From Pseudomonas sp. BN417 (lineage in GTDB: Bacteria; Pseudomonadota; Gammaproteobacteria; Pseudomonadales; Pseudomonadaceae): a stretch of DNA of 64,000 nt. Shown here one piece after another: positions 56,605 to 64,000 of this stretch (position 1 is its first letter; the number at the start of each line of letters is the position of its first letter). The notes beneath the pieces were generated by a model. That model saw nothing but the letters and a program-made list of their open reading frames with translations. It was not told the origin of the DNA and did not search any database. The stretch is taken from the NCBI RefSeq assembly GCF_029871205.1, contig NZ_SSOJ01000156.1, forward strand, positions 1 to 64,000. Direction: 5' to 3'. A program made the translations under genes and the position numbers.

Positions 56605-57771
56605 CTACAGGCCCCTGGCGCGTTCGTCGCCCAGGGCGCTGCCGCCAAGGACCGCCACGCTGTTGTGCAGGACGTAGGCCAGTTCGCTTTGGCGGGTGAC
56701 CCCGGCCTTGGAGAAGATCGCCCGCAGGTGGGCCTTCACGGTGTTGCGCCGGATATTCAGGCGGACACCGGCTTCGTCCAGCGTGTCGCCATGGGCCAAC
56801 TGGATCGCCAGGGCAGCCTCGGCCGGGGTGAAGCCGAACAGCTGACGCAGTGATTGTGGCTCCACGCTCACCCGGCGTTCCGGATCACGCAGGAACACCG
56901 CGACTGCCGGGTGCCTGCCTTCCAGGCTTTCCTCACGCGGCAGGCTCTGCACCACCACACCCAGGCTGTTGCGTCCGGATGGACGCTGCAGGGTGATGGC
57001 CTCCGCAATCTGCGGGCCCGGCTTCAGGCGCTCTTGCAGGGCCAGTTTGATCAGGCCCTGCAAGGCCTGGTTGTCGCGCCGGTAGGTCGCGCTGAGGCGT
57101 TCGTTGGCCAGGCTCAGGCCATCACGCTCGTCCAGCAATTCGCAGGCGGCCTGATTGGTTTCCAGCACCTGGAGATTGTTGTCGAGGATCACGGTACCGA
57201 TCTGCATGCGCTCGACGGCCGAAGCGTAGAGCTGGCGTTCCGTTTCAGTGCGCTTGAGCTGGCCCTGGAGATTGACGGCCCGCCGCAGGTGCGTCAGCAG
57301 GCGTGCGCAGAAGGCCTTGTCCTGGGCATCGAACCCCTTGTCCCCGTGCGGCCGACAGATGCGCAGGCGGCACTCGATTCCGTTCGGGGTGTGCAGGTCG
57401 GCGCCCATGATGTGGAACACATCCAGCGGCGCATTGAACTGCTGGTAGAAAGCCGATTGCAGCCAGCGCTCCTCGCCGAGCAGTTCAGCCACCGTATGGA
57501 CTTCGCCGGGCGGCAGGCCGACGAAGGGGTCGAGGGCGTAGTAGGTGTCGCTGTAGGCGGATATCGCCCAGGTCTCGACAGGACCCGCGTTGACCATGAA
57601 GCCCGGGTCCCCCGGTGCGCTGGGGCGCAGGATCAGGGTGGCGTAATTGGCCCTTAGCGCCGTTCGCAGCTGCTCGAGGCTGCGCTGCCAGGGCAGTTCT
57701 TCACCGGCCCCTTCATAGATCTGTTCGATGAGCTGGCTGAGATCATCGAGTGAAAAGTCGGATGCATTCAT
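56605..57771 (-). CDS. TeiR-like LuxR-family regulator 1
   Basis: A 388-residue regulator: an N-terminal sensing region (1 to about 175), a PAS-like middle (about 185-300, MQIGTVILDNNLQVLETNQA) and a C-terminal LuxR/GerE helix-turn-helix (about 310-372, FGFTPAEAALAIQLAHGDTL, then NTVKAHLRAIFSKAGVTRQS). There is no phosphoreceiver or autoinducer domain. Length and layout fit TeiR, the LuxR-type activator of testosterone degradation in Comamonas. It is a close relative of the protein at 57970-59133. The DNA-recognition helix reads NIRRNTVKAHL. A weak copy of the regulon site lies upstream. Confidence 0.85.
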   Translation of the reverse strand: MNASDFSLDDLSQLIEQIYEGAGEELPWQRSLEQLRTALRANYATLILRPSAPGDPGFMVNAGPVETWAISAYSDTYYALDPFVGLPPGEVHTVAELLGEERWLQSAFYQQFNAPLDVFHIMGADLHTPNGIECRLRICRPHGDKGFDAQDKAFCARLLTHLRRAVNLQGQLKRTETERQLYASAVERMQIGTVILDNNLQVLETNQAACELLDERDGLSLANERLSATYRRDNQALQGLIKLALQERLKPGPQIAEAITLQRPSGRNSLGVVVQSLPREESLEGRHPAVAVFLRDPERRVSVEPQSLRQLFGFTPAEAALAIQLAHGDTLDEAGVRLNIRRNTVKAHLRAIFSKAGVTRQSELAYVLHNSVAVLGGSALGDERARGL

Positions 57772-57868
57772 AGTTGTTGTTCACCCTTCAGGCACCGCGA
57801 AAGTCAGGCTCAGTCGCGGAAATCAGCTGGTCCGGGAATACAGCGTCGCCCGGATGGTCGGCCCGCTC

Positions 57869-57885
57869 ATCATTCGGACGGGCTA
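57869..57885 (-). promoter_or_regulatory. Regulon site 10 (three mismatches)
   Basis: The minus strand reads TAGCCCGTCCGAATGAT, 98 bp upstream of LuxR-type gene 1. This is the weakest match; it is listed because of its position. Confidence 0.4.
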
Positions 57886-57969
57886 GGCGTTTTATCACCA
57901 CCCGTAAGGCGATACATCCTGTGCCTGACCAGCTGCTTATTTTGTATCGATTACCGCACGGAGATGCGT

Positions 57970-59133
57970 TCAAGCCAGCGATGCAACGCTGTTGAGCAAG
58001 GTCTTCACCAACTGCGCCTGGCGGGTCGCGCCGGTCTTGGCAAACACTCCGCGCAGGTGCGCACGAACGGTATTGCGCGATACGCCGAGGCGCTCGGCGC
58101 ATTCGTCGAGGGTCAGGCCGTCCATCATCAGCATCGCCACCTCGGTTTCCGTGCGGGTCAGCTGGAACAGGCTGCGCAGCAGGCGCCGCGAGGCCTGTGG
58201 CGAGTCGCTGGGATCGCGGATGAACACCGCCACGGCTGGCCGCCGCGCGTTGCCCTGGCCCTCGTAGTTCAAGGCGATGGGGCGCAGCAGCACATTGAGC
58301 GGCACCTCCCCCGTCGGCCGCGCCAGGGTCAGCACCTCGATGCAGTCTTCCTTGCCGTGCTGGTGGTGCTGCAGGACAGCGCCAATAGCCCGTTGCAGGT
58401 TGCGGTTGTCCTGGCCAGCGAAGGCGTGGAGCTTTTCCTGGCGGCATTCGAGACCGTCGCAGGCGTCGAACAGGTGTTGCGCCGCCTGGTTGCAGCGCAT
58501 CACCTTGCCGCTCGTGTCGAGAATGGCCGTGCCCACCAGCAGGCGGTCGATGGTGGCGGCATAGAGCAGGCGCTCGGAGTCCAGCTGGTCGACGGTCGAA
58601 TGCAGGTCCACAGCCTGCTGCAGGTGTGGCAGAAGGATGCGCACCAGGGCCATTTCCGCGGCATCGAAATCCTCTCCGGCGTGACCTCGGCAGGCGAAAA
58701 GTGCGCAATGCATGCCGGCCGCCGTGCGCATGTTGGCTACCAGCACATGGCGCAGGTCGAGCGGGCGCAGGTAGCTCTGGTAGAAGTCATGGGCCAGCCA
58801 GTGTTCGGTGCCAATCACCTGGTCGGCGCTGGCGATCTGGTCGACGGGCCAGTCCAGGAAGGGGCAGATGGAGTAGTAGTGCTCGCTGTAGGAGGGCTCG
58901 CCCGGCAGGTGCGGGCCGTGGATCGAGGCGTTGACGATCAGCCCCGGGCGCTCGTGGGCCGGGTTGCGCAGTACCAGGGTCAGGTAGCTCGCGTCGAAGC
59001 GCTGGCGCAGCGCGTCGAGCAGGCTGGCCCAGGGCGTGGGTTCCAGCGGACCGCGGTAGGTCAGCGCCAGCAGCTCGCTGAGATCCGGGGCGCTGATGCC
59101 CGCGATTTCATGGGCAAGTCGAAGGTCGTGCAT
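57970..59133 (-). CDS. TeiR-like LuxR-family regulator 2
   Basis: A 387-residue paralogue of the preceding regulator, with the same three-part layout: sensing region, PAS-like middle (LLVGTAILDTSGKVMRCNQA) and C-terminal LuxR helix-turn-helix (FQLTRTETEVAMLMMDGLTL, then NTVRAHLRGVFAKTGATRQA). The recognition helix GVSRNTVRAHL closely matches that of regulator 1, so both may bind related sites. The start at 59133 (MHDLRLAHEI) follows AGAGAGG; the longer frame is rejected. Regulon site 11 lies 69 bp upstream, suggesting autoregulation. Confidence 0.86.
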   Translation of the reverse strand: MHDLRLAHEIAGISAPDLSELLALTYRGPLEPTPWASLLDALRQRFDASYLTLVLRNPAHERPGLIVNASIHGPHLPGEPSYSEHYYSICPFLDWPVDQIASADQVIGTEHWLAHDFYQSYLRPLDLRHVLVANMRTAAGMHCALFACRGHAGEDFDAAEMALVRILLPHLQQAVDLHSTVDQLDSERLLYAATIDRLLVGTAILDTSGKVMRCNQAAQHLFDACDGLECRQEKLHAFAGQDNRNLQRAIGAVLQHHQHGKEDCIEVLTLARPTGEVPLNVLLRPIALNYEGQGNARRPAVAVFIRDPSDSPQASRRLLRSLFQLTRTETEVAMLMMDGLTLDECAERLGVSRNTVRAHLRGVFAKTGATRQAQLVKTLLNSVASLA

Positions 59134-59201
59134 CCGCGCCTCTCTTGTAGTGGTTGTGGGGCTGGATGGGGCGAGTATTGGGCGGCCTGGGCCCTGGGCA
59201 A

Positions 59202-59218
59202 ATCGTCCGTTTGGCCTA
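59202..59218 (-). promoter_or_regulatory. Regulon site 11 (one mismatch)
   Basis: The minus strand reads TAGGCCAAACGGACGAT, 69 bp upstream of LuxR-type gene 2. Confidence 0.65.
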
Positions 59219-59284
59219 GTGGCCGCCATTCCTGGCGGGGCTACCTCGCGTGTGCCACGTAGCCCGGGTGAACGACGAAACCGC

Positions 59285-59348
59285 GTAGGGTGCGCCGTGC
59301 GCACCGGAACCTCCGCGCGGGATTCCCGGTGCGCGCGGCGCACCCTAC
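59285..59348. repeat. GC-rich palindrome downstream of cysNC
   Basis: Arms GTAGGGTGCGCC and GGCGCACCCTAC with inner GTGCGCACCGG/CCGGTGCGCGC, 5 bp past the cysNC stop. It probably ends that transcript. Confidence 0.75.
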
Positions 59349-59353
59349 AGGGG

Positions 59354-61231
59354 TCAGAGCGCCAGCAACCGCTCGACGATGCGCTCGGCGGCCTCCTCGG
59401 CTGATTCGCTACCGGTGTCGACATGGATATCCGGCGCTTGCGGCGGCTCGTAGGGCGAGTCGATGCCGGTGAAGTTCTTCAGCTCGCCGCGCCGCGCCTT
59501 CTGGTAGAGGCCTTTGGGGTCGCGCTGCTCGGCCAGGGCCAGGGGCGCGTCGACGTAGATCTCCAGGAAATTGCCGTCGCCGGCGAGGTTGCGGGCCATG
59601 TCGCGTTCGGCGCGGAACGGCGAGATGAACGAGACCAGGGTGATCAGCCCGGCGTCGAGCATCAGCCTGGCGACTTCCGCCACCCGGCGGATGTTTTCCA
59701 CCCGGTCGGCCTCGGTGAAACCCAGGTCGCGGTTCAGGCCATGGCGCACATTGTCGCCATCGAGCAGGTAGGTGTGCCGGCCGAGGGCGTGCAGCTTGCG
59801 CTCGACCAGGTTGGCGATGGTCGACTTGCCGGCACCGGAGAGCCCGGTGAACCAGAGGATGCGGGGTGTCTGCCCCTTGAGCGCGGCGTGGGCCTCGCGG
59901 TTGACGTCGATTGCCTGCCAGTGCACGTTCTGCGCGCGGCGCAGGGCGAAGTGCAGCATGCCGGCGCCGACCGTGCGGTTGCTCAACCGGTCGATGACGA
60001 TGAAGCCGCCGGTGTCGCGGTTGTCGGCGTAGGCATCGAAGGCGATCTGCCGGTCCAGGTGCAGGTTGCAGACGCCGATGCCGTTCAGTTCCAGGGTCTT
60101 GCCCGCCAGGTGTTCCAGGCTGTTCACATCGACCCGGTGCTTGAGGTTGGCGCAGCTCATGCCGACGGTGCGGCAGCCGATCTTCATCAGGTACGGACGG
60201 CCCGGCAGCATCGGCTCCTCGTCCATCCACACCAGGGTCGCTTCGAACTGGTCGGCCACCGCCGGCGGCGCGTCGGCGAGGGCGAGCATGTCACCGCGGC
60301 TGATATCGATCTCGTCGGCCAGGGTCAGGGTCACTGCCTGGCCGCAGTGGGCTTCCTGCAGCTCGCCGGCGGTGCCGAAGATGCCGCTGACCACGCTCTG
60401 CTGGCCGGAGGGCAGGGCACGTACGCGCTCACCGACGCGAATGCTGCCGGCCGCGATATTGCCGCAGTAGCCACGGAAGTCCAGGTTCGGCCGGTTCACC
60501 CACTGCACCGGCAGGCGGAATGCCGCGTTGCTTTGCTGGGCTTCTTCCAGCGGCACTTCTTCCAGGTGCTGGAGCAGGCTCGGGCCCTTGTACCAGGGAG
60601 TGTTGGCGCTGGGTTCGAGCATGTTGTCGCCACGCAGCGCGGAGAGCGGAATGCACTGGATGTCGTGCAGGCCGATCTGCGCGGCGAAGGCGCGGTATTC
60701 GGCCTCGATGCGCTGGAAAACTTCCTGCGAGTAGTCCATCAGGTCGAGCTTGTTCACCGCCAGCACTACCTTGCGGATGCCCAGCAGCGACACCAGGTAG
60801 CTGTGCCGGCGGGTCTGCACCAGCATGCCCTGGCGCGCGTCGATGAGGATCACCGCGAGGTCGGCGGTCGAGGCGCCGGTGACCATGTTGCGGGTGTACT
60901 GCTCGTGGCCGGGGGTGTCGGCGACGATGAACTTGCGCTTGTCGGTGGCGAAGAAGCGGTAGGCGACATCGATGGTGATGCCCTGTTCGCGCTCGGCGGC
61001 CAGGCCATCCACCAGCAGGGCGAAGTCGAGTTCCTCGCCCTGGGTGCCGAGTTTCTTCGAGTCGGCCTCGAGCTGGCCGAGTTGGTCCTCGAAGAGGACT
61101 TTCGATTCATAGAGCAGGCGCCCGATCAGGGTGCTCTTGCCGTCGTCGACGCTGCCGCAGGTGATGAAGCGCAGCAAGTCCTTGCGCTGTTGCTGCTGCA
61201 GGTAGTGATCCAGGTCGGTCATGGCGTTCAT
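59354..61231 (-). CDS. cysN: Bifunctional sulfate adenylyltransferase subunit 1/adenylylsulfate kinase (CysNC)
   Basis: A 625-residue fusion. The N-terminal GTPase (CysN) has G1 GSVDDGKST (26-34), G3 [18 protein letters not shown] and G4 [10 protein letters not shown], followed by EF-Tu-like barrel domains. The C-terminal APS kinase (CysC) has its P-loop GLSGAGKST near residue 460 and the segments [16 protein letters not shown] and [20 protein letters not shown]. Together with CysD it makes APS and then PAPS from sulfate and ATP. Its start overlaps the cysD stop codon by 1 bp (TGATG). Confidence 0.95.
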   Translation of the reverse strand: MNAMTDLDHYLQQQQRKDLLRFITCGSVDDGKSTLIGRLLYESKVLFEDQLGQLEADSKKLGTQGEELDFALLVDGLAAEREQGITIDVAYRFFATDKRKFIVADTPGHEQYTRNMVTGASTADLAVILIDARQGMLVQTRRHSYLVSLLGIRKVVLAVNKLDLMDYSQEVFQRIEAEYRAFAAQIGLHDIQCIPLSALRGDNMLEPSANTPWYKGPSLLQHLEEVPLEEAQQSNAAFRLPVQWVNRPNLDFRGYCGNIAAGSIRVGERVRALPSGQQSVVSGIFGTAGELQEAHCGQAVTLTLADEIDISRGDMLALADAPPAVADQFEATLVWMDEEPMLPGRPYLMKIGCRTVGMSCANLKHRVDVNSLEHLAGKTLELNGIGVCNLHLDRQIAFDAYADNRDTGGFIVIDRLSNRTVGAGMLHFALRRAQNVHWQAIDVNREAHAALKGQTPRILWFTGLSGAGKSTIANLVERKLHALGRHTYLLDGDNVRHGLNRDLGFTEADRVENIRRVAEVARLMLDAGLITLVSFISPFRAERDMARNLAGDGNFLEIYVDAPLALAEQRDPKGLYQKARRGELKNFTGIDSPYEPPQAPDIHVDTGSESAEEAAERIVERLLAL

Positions 61232-62127
61232 CAGAAATAGCCCTCTTGTTTTTTCTTCTCCATGGAACCGGCCGAATCGCTGTCGATCAGCCGCCCCTGG
61301 CGTTCGGAGGTGCGGCTCACCAGCATCTCCTGGATGATCGCCGGCAGGCTGTCGGCCTCGCTGTCGATGGCGCCGGTCAGCGGGTAGCAGCCGAGGGTGC
61401 GGAAGCGCACCTTGCGCAGCTCGGGCGTCTCGCCGGGCAGCAATGGCAGGCGTTCGTCATCGACCATGATCAGCGTGCCGTCGCGGCGCACCACGGGGCG
61501 TTCCTTGGCGAAGTAGAGCGGCACGATGGGGATCTGCTCGAGGTAGATGTATTGCCAGATATCCAGCTCGGTCCAGTTCGACAGCGGGAACACCCGCAGG
61601 CTTTCGCCCTTGCGCTTGCGCGTGTTGTACAGGCGCCAGAGTTCCGGGCGTTGCTGCTTGGGGTCCCAGCGGTGCTGCTCGGAACGGATCGAGAACACCC
61701 GTTCCTTGGCACGGGACTTTTCCTCGTCGCGGCGCGCGCCGCCGAAGGCCGCGTCGAAGCCGTAATGATCCAGGGCCTGCTTCAGACCCTGGGTTTTCCA
61801 CAGGTCGGTGTGCAGCGCCGAACCGTGGGTGAAGGGGTTGATGCCGCGCTCCAGGCCTTCCGGGTTGACGTGCACCAGCAGCTCCAGGCCGAGGCGCTCG
61901 GCGGTCTGGTCGCGGAAGGCGATCATCTCGCGGAACTTCCAGGTGGTGTCCACGTGCAGCAGGGGGAAGGGCGGCTTGCCCGGGGCGAAGGCCTTCATCG
62001 CCAGGTGCAGCATGACCGCACTGTCCTTGCCGATGGAGTAGAGCATCACCGGGTTTTCACACTCGGCGACCACTTCGCGGATGATCTGGACGCTCTCCGC
62101 TTCCAGCCGTTGCAGGTGTGTCAGCAT
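61231..62127 (-). CDS. cysD: Sulfate adenylyltransferase subunit 2 (CysD)
   Basis: A 298-residue PAPS-reductase/ATP-sulfurylase-type adenylyltransferase. The PP-loop region is [20 protein letters not shown]; further blocks are [36 protein letters not shown] and [14 protein letters not shown]. It catalyses APS formation with CysN. The start at 62127 ([13 protein letters not shown]) follows AAGGAG; the upstream frame is rejected. A GC-rich hairpin (62148-62168) and a TTCGTC/GACGAA dyad (62205-62222) lie in its leader. Confidence 0.95.
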   Translation of the reverse strand: MLTHLQRLEAESVQIIREVVAECENPVMLYSIGKDSAVMLHLAMKAFAPGKPPFPLLHVDTTWKFREMIAFRDQTAERLGLELLVHVNPEGLERGINPFTHGSALHTDLWKTQGLKQALDHYGFDAAFGGARRDEEKSRAKERVFSIRSEQHRWDPKQQRPELWRLYNTRKRKGESLRVFPLSNWTELDIWQYIYLEQIPIVPLYFAKERPVVRRDGTLIMVDDERLPLLPGETPELRKVRFRTLGCYPLTGAIDSEADSLPAIIQEMLVSRTSERQGRLIDSDSAGSMEKKKQEGYF

Positions 62128-62147
62128 CGCTTGTCTCCTTGGGATTG

Positions 62148-62174
62148 GCCGGGCCTGATCGGCCCGGCTTTTTT
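62148..62174 (+). terminator. Hairpin with T tract on the plus strand
   Basis: GCCGGGCC-tgatc-GGCCCGGC followed by TTTTTT on the plus strand. On the cysD strand it is a leader hairpin without a T tract, so it may end stray plus-strand transcripts or shape the cysD leader. Confidence 0.6.
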
Positions 62175-62225
62175 CCACGGTAGGGAAAGCGCTGCTTCGG
62201 GTTCTTCGTCCGAGCAGACGAAGTT

Positions 62226-62696
62226 TCAGCGACTCGCGGCGAAGAGCGCTTCGGCGCGAGTCTTGACGGCCAGGGCCACTGCGTCGAAGCCCTGTTTGAC
62301 CCAGGGGCCGTGCACTTCCATCACCTGGTTGGCAGTCGGGCCGAGGAACAGGTCGGTGGTGTAGTAGCGGCAGCTCTCGGGGCCGGTGGCCTCAATGACC
62401 TGGTCGCGGCGCGCAGCATCGGGGTTGCTGGCGCTGGCGAACATTTCCCAGGAGAGCAGTCGTGGAGGGTCGAAGGCGACCAGTTCTTCGATCACATGCA
62501 CCAGCTCGCCGGGGCGGGCAGGGTCGGGCAGAAAGAGATTCACCGGCTCGCCCAGGCGCAGGCCGGATTCCACTTTGACGGTGAAGGGGTTCCACTGTGG
62601 ATAACTTTGCAGGTCGATGAGCACCGACCAGACCAGCTCGGCGGGGGCGGCGATGTCCACGGTCAGCGAGCGGACCAGGTTCTTTTCGTCAGGCAT
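62226..62696 (-). CDS. SRPBCC (START-like) family protein (regulon member)
   Basis: A 156-residue SRPBCC/polyketide-cyclase-like protein: [35 protein letters not shown] and a C-terminal helix [20 protein letters not shown]. The fold provides a deep hydrophobic pocket for bulky ligands such as sterols. The start is 62696. It is a single gene with regulon site 12 upstream, divergent from the DUF1214 gene. It could be a ligand carrier or a cyclase/hydrolase on the pathway; no catalytic residues can be assigned. Confidence 0.8.
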   Translation of the reverse strand: MPDEKNLVRSLTVDIAAPAELVWSVLIDLQSYPQWNPFTVKVESGLRLGEPVNLFLPDPARPGELVHVIEELVAFDPPRLLSWEMFASASNPDAARRDQVIEATGPESCRYYTTDLFLGPTANQVMEVHGPWVKQGFDAVALAVKTRAEALFAASR

Positions 62697-62779
62697 CGGG
62701 GGTTCCTTGGCGGAGTGCGCGGCGCTGCACCGTGCGGCGCCGTTCGCGCTCGATCCTCCCAGCGCGCCGCGCCCGGCTC

Positions 62780-62796
62780 CTCGTCCGGGTGGACTA
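62780..62796 (-). promoter_or_regulatory. Regulon site 12 (one mismatch)
   Basis: The minus strand reads TAGTCCACCCGGACGAG, 84 bp upstream of the SRPBCC gene. The -10-like GAGGAT begins 22 bp downstream. Confidence 0.68.
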
Positions 62797-62819
62797 GAAA
62801 TCCTCAGCGTTGCTTACCC

Positions 62820-62890
62820 GTAGGATGGGTGGAGCGGAGCGATACCCATCACCGACTGCTGATGGGTATCGCAAGCTCCACCCATCCTAC
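62820..62890. repeat. 70-bp palindromic repeat, copy 3
   Basis: Arms GTAGGATGGGTGGAGC and GCTCCACCCATCCTAC with inner CGATACCCATC/GATGGGTATCG, placed between two divergent regulon sites. Confidence 0.85.
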
Positions 62891-62924
62891 GACGTGCTCG
62901 TTGCGAAGTTGGCTGTCTGCTGTT

Positions 62925-62941
62925 TAGTCCGCTCAGACGAA
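62925..62941 (+). promoter_or_regulatory. Regulon site 13 (two mismatches)
   Basis: Reads TAGTCCGCTCAGACGAA, 71 bp upstream of the DUF1214 gene. TAAGGT, a weak -10-like hexamer, begins 23 bp downstream. Confidence 0.55.
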
Positions 62942-63011
62942 GAATCCACACCATCGGCCTCCCTAAGGTGCCTGCAGCGGCGGGGCGTCCGCCGGGCCAG
63001 AGGAGACCGAG

Positions 63012-64000
63012 ATGGCGACAGATGGAATCGAACAGCAAGTGCGCAGCGGGCAGGTGTGGAGCGAGTTCTGCGACCAGCTCAAACGCAGTGGCGAGCAGAT
63101 ACTGCGGGCCGAAGCGCCCAGCGATGGGCAGACCCGTGCCGAAGGCTTCCGCTACCTGACGCGGCTGCTGCGCATTGCCCTGGAGATGCACCTGGAGTTC
63201 GCCGACCCGGACTTCCCCGGCTTCTTCTCGCCGTCCCATGAGACAGCCAAGATCGGTGCGGACAACCCGGACAACCTCTACCAGTACGCGCGCCTCAACG
63301 GCGAGCGCCAGTACCGCGTCAGCGGCCGTCGCGGCAGCGTGTCCTACCTCAGTTTCGGCACCCAGAAGGGCGGCTACGAAACCGACGGCAAGATGATCCA
63401 GACCGGCTTCATCGACGCCAGCCAGCTGCAGCTGGCGGCCGATGGCAGCTTCGAACTCATCCTCAGCCAGGAGCCACCGGCGCAGGGCAACTGGCTGCGC
63501 CTGGAGCCGGCGAGCAATGCACTGATCGTCCGCCAGACCTTCCTCGACCGCTCCAGCGAGCAGCCCGCGCAGCTGCGCATCGAGCGCCTCGACGCCGAGG
63601 ACGCCCCCGTGCCGCTGGACGCGCCGCGGTTGCATGAAAGCCTGCAGCGGGTTGGCAGCTTCGTCGAGAACACGGCGCGCCTGTTCGCCGACTGGGCCCA
63701 GGGCTACCAGGCCCACACCAACCAGCTGCCGCCGGCGGACCAGGCCCTGTGCCAGGCGGTGGGTGGCGACCCGAACATCTACTACTACCACTCCTACTGG
63801 GCGCTGGCTGACGACGAGGCGCTGCTGATCGAGGTCGACCAGGTGCCCGCCTGCGACTTCTGGAACCTGCAGATCAACAACTACTGGATGGAGTCCCTCG
63901 ACTACCGCCATCACCGCATCTGCCTGAACAAGCATTCGGCACAGACCGATGCGCGCGGCGGCGTGCGCATGGTGCTGAGCCACCGCGACCCCGGCCTGCC
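63012..64000 (+). CDS. DUF1214 domain protein (3' end beyond window; regulon member)
   Basis: About 329 residues are visible before the right edge. The C-terminal half fits DUF1214: YYYHSYWALADDEALLIEVD, then FWNLQINNYWMESLDYRHH and the start of MVLSHRDPG. The N-terminal half (EGFRYLTRLLRIALEMHLEF, then RVSGRRGSVSYLSFGTQKGG) is usual for the longer family members. There is no signal peptide. The start follows AGAGGAGACCGAG. DUF1214 proteins have no established activity. Its divergent pairing with a SRPBCC gene under a shared pair of regulon sites suggests a role in the same catabolic process. Confidence 0.82.
   Translation, partial: MATDGIEQQVRSGQVWSEFCDQLKRSGEQILRAEAPSDGQTRAEGFRYLTRLLRIALEMHLEFADPDFPGFFSPSHETAKIGADNPDNLYQYARLNGERQYRVSGRRGSVSYLSFGTQKGGYETDGKMIQTGFIDASQLQLAADGSFELILSQEPPAQGNWLRLEPASNALIVRQTFLDRSSEQPAQLRIERLDAEDAPVPLDAPRLHESLQRVGSFVENTARLFADWAQGYQAHTNQLPPADQALCQAVGGDPNIYYYHSYWALADDEALLIEVDQVPACDFWNLQINNYWMESLDYRHHRICLNKHSAQTDARGGVRMVLSHRDPGL

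Larger units (their letters stand above)
62697..63011. other. Divergent regulon promoter region split by a repeat
   Basis: No gene is seen in these 315 bp. They hold regulon site 12 (minus), copy 3 of the 70-bp palindrome and regulon site 13 (plus). Confidence 0.75.

Noticed and set aside
62148-62174. Terminator for the SRPBCC gene on the minus strand
   Set aside because: The T tract is on the plus strand; on the minus strand the hairpin is preceded by an A tract and followed by the cysD RBS.

Overview
The window is high-GC chromosomal DNA from a gamma-proteobacterium, almost certainly a Pseudomonas. Support comes from an E. coli-type lysA with a divergent lysR-type gene, pbpG, zapE, lhr, ppnN, a second fusA, a cysD-cysNC operon, three families of Pseudomonas-style REP palindromes and a small DUF1652-like protein. 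No rRNA, tRNA, CRISPR array, integrase or transposase was seen, and the species cannot be fixed from the sequence.

Two kinds of DNA are interleaved. The first is a catabolic gene set for a steroid or bile-acid-like polycyclic substrate. The left block (1-10260) has a DUF1302 outer-membrane-type protein, a 3-ketosteroid dehydrogenase (KstD)-type flavoprotein followed by two SDRs and an epimerase-like protein, a five-gene minus-strand operon (a SnoaL/NTF2 protein and four SDRs), and a lone protein resembling the bile-acid 7-alpha-dehydratase BaiE. The right block (43422-44138 and 46741-59133) has an EthD-like protein, a luciferase-like monooxygenase, an HsaA-like flavin monooxygenase with a divergent HsaB-like flavin reductase, a second KstD-family flavoprotein, a 3beta/17beta-HSD-like SDR, a KshB-like reductase, another SDR, a FadD3-like CoA ligase and two TeiR-like LuxR-family regulators. 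A SRPBCC protein and a DUF1214 protein lie at the far right (62226-64000). The second kind is ordinary core and accessory DNA: regulators, transporters, amino-acid metabolism, helicase and sulfate activation (10277-43357, fusA at 44444-46546, cysNC-cysD at 59354-62127).

The central observation is a 17-bp site, TAGTC-N5-GGACGAT, upstream of essentially every catabolic transcription unit and of both LuxR-type regulator genes, and absent upstream of the housekeeping genes inspected. Six copies match all 12 fixed bases, four have one mismatch, two have two and one has three. The site is an imperfect dyad (TAGTCC-N4-GGACGA). In several copies a weak -10-like hexamer begins 22 bp after it, which would centre the dyad near -42, the usual place for a LuxR-type activator box. 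I infer an autoregulated regulon of 13 transcription units and about 24 genes, read by one or both LuxR proteins. Four intergenic regions carry two divergent sites.

A pathway can be sketched by inference: entry through the outer membrane (DUF1302), alcohol oxidation by many SDRs, dehydration (BaiE-like), ring A desaturation (two KstD-type enzymes), 9alpha-hydroxylation (only the KshB-like reductase is here), A-ring hydroxylation (HsaA/HsaB-like) and CoA activation of the C/D-ring product (FadD3-like). KshA, HsaC, HsaD and the ring C/D hydrolases are not in the window and should lie elsewhere.

Non-coding features include about 100-bp paired REP elements (several beside regulon promoters), a 70-bp palindrome family, a 130-bp tandem repeat, and a roughly 400-bp multi-hairpin element in two copies whose hairpins show compensatory base changes. 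REP-like DNA has also entered coding sequence: it forms the C-terminus of the KstD-like protein, and a low-complexity repeat-like stretch sits in frame inside lhr.
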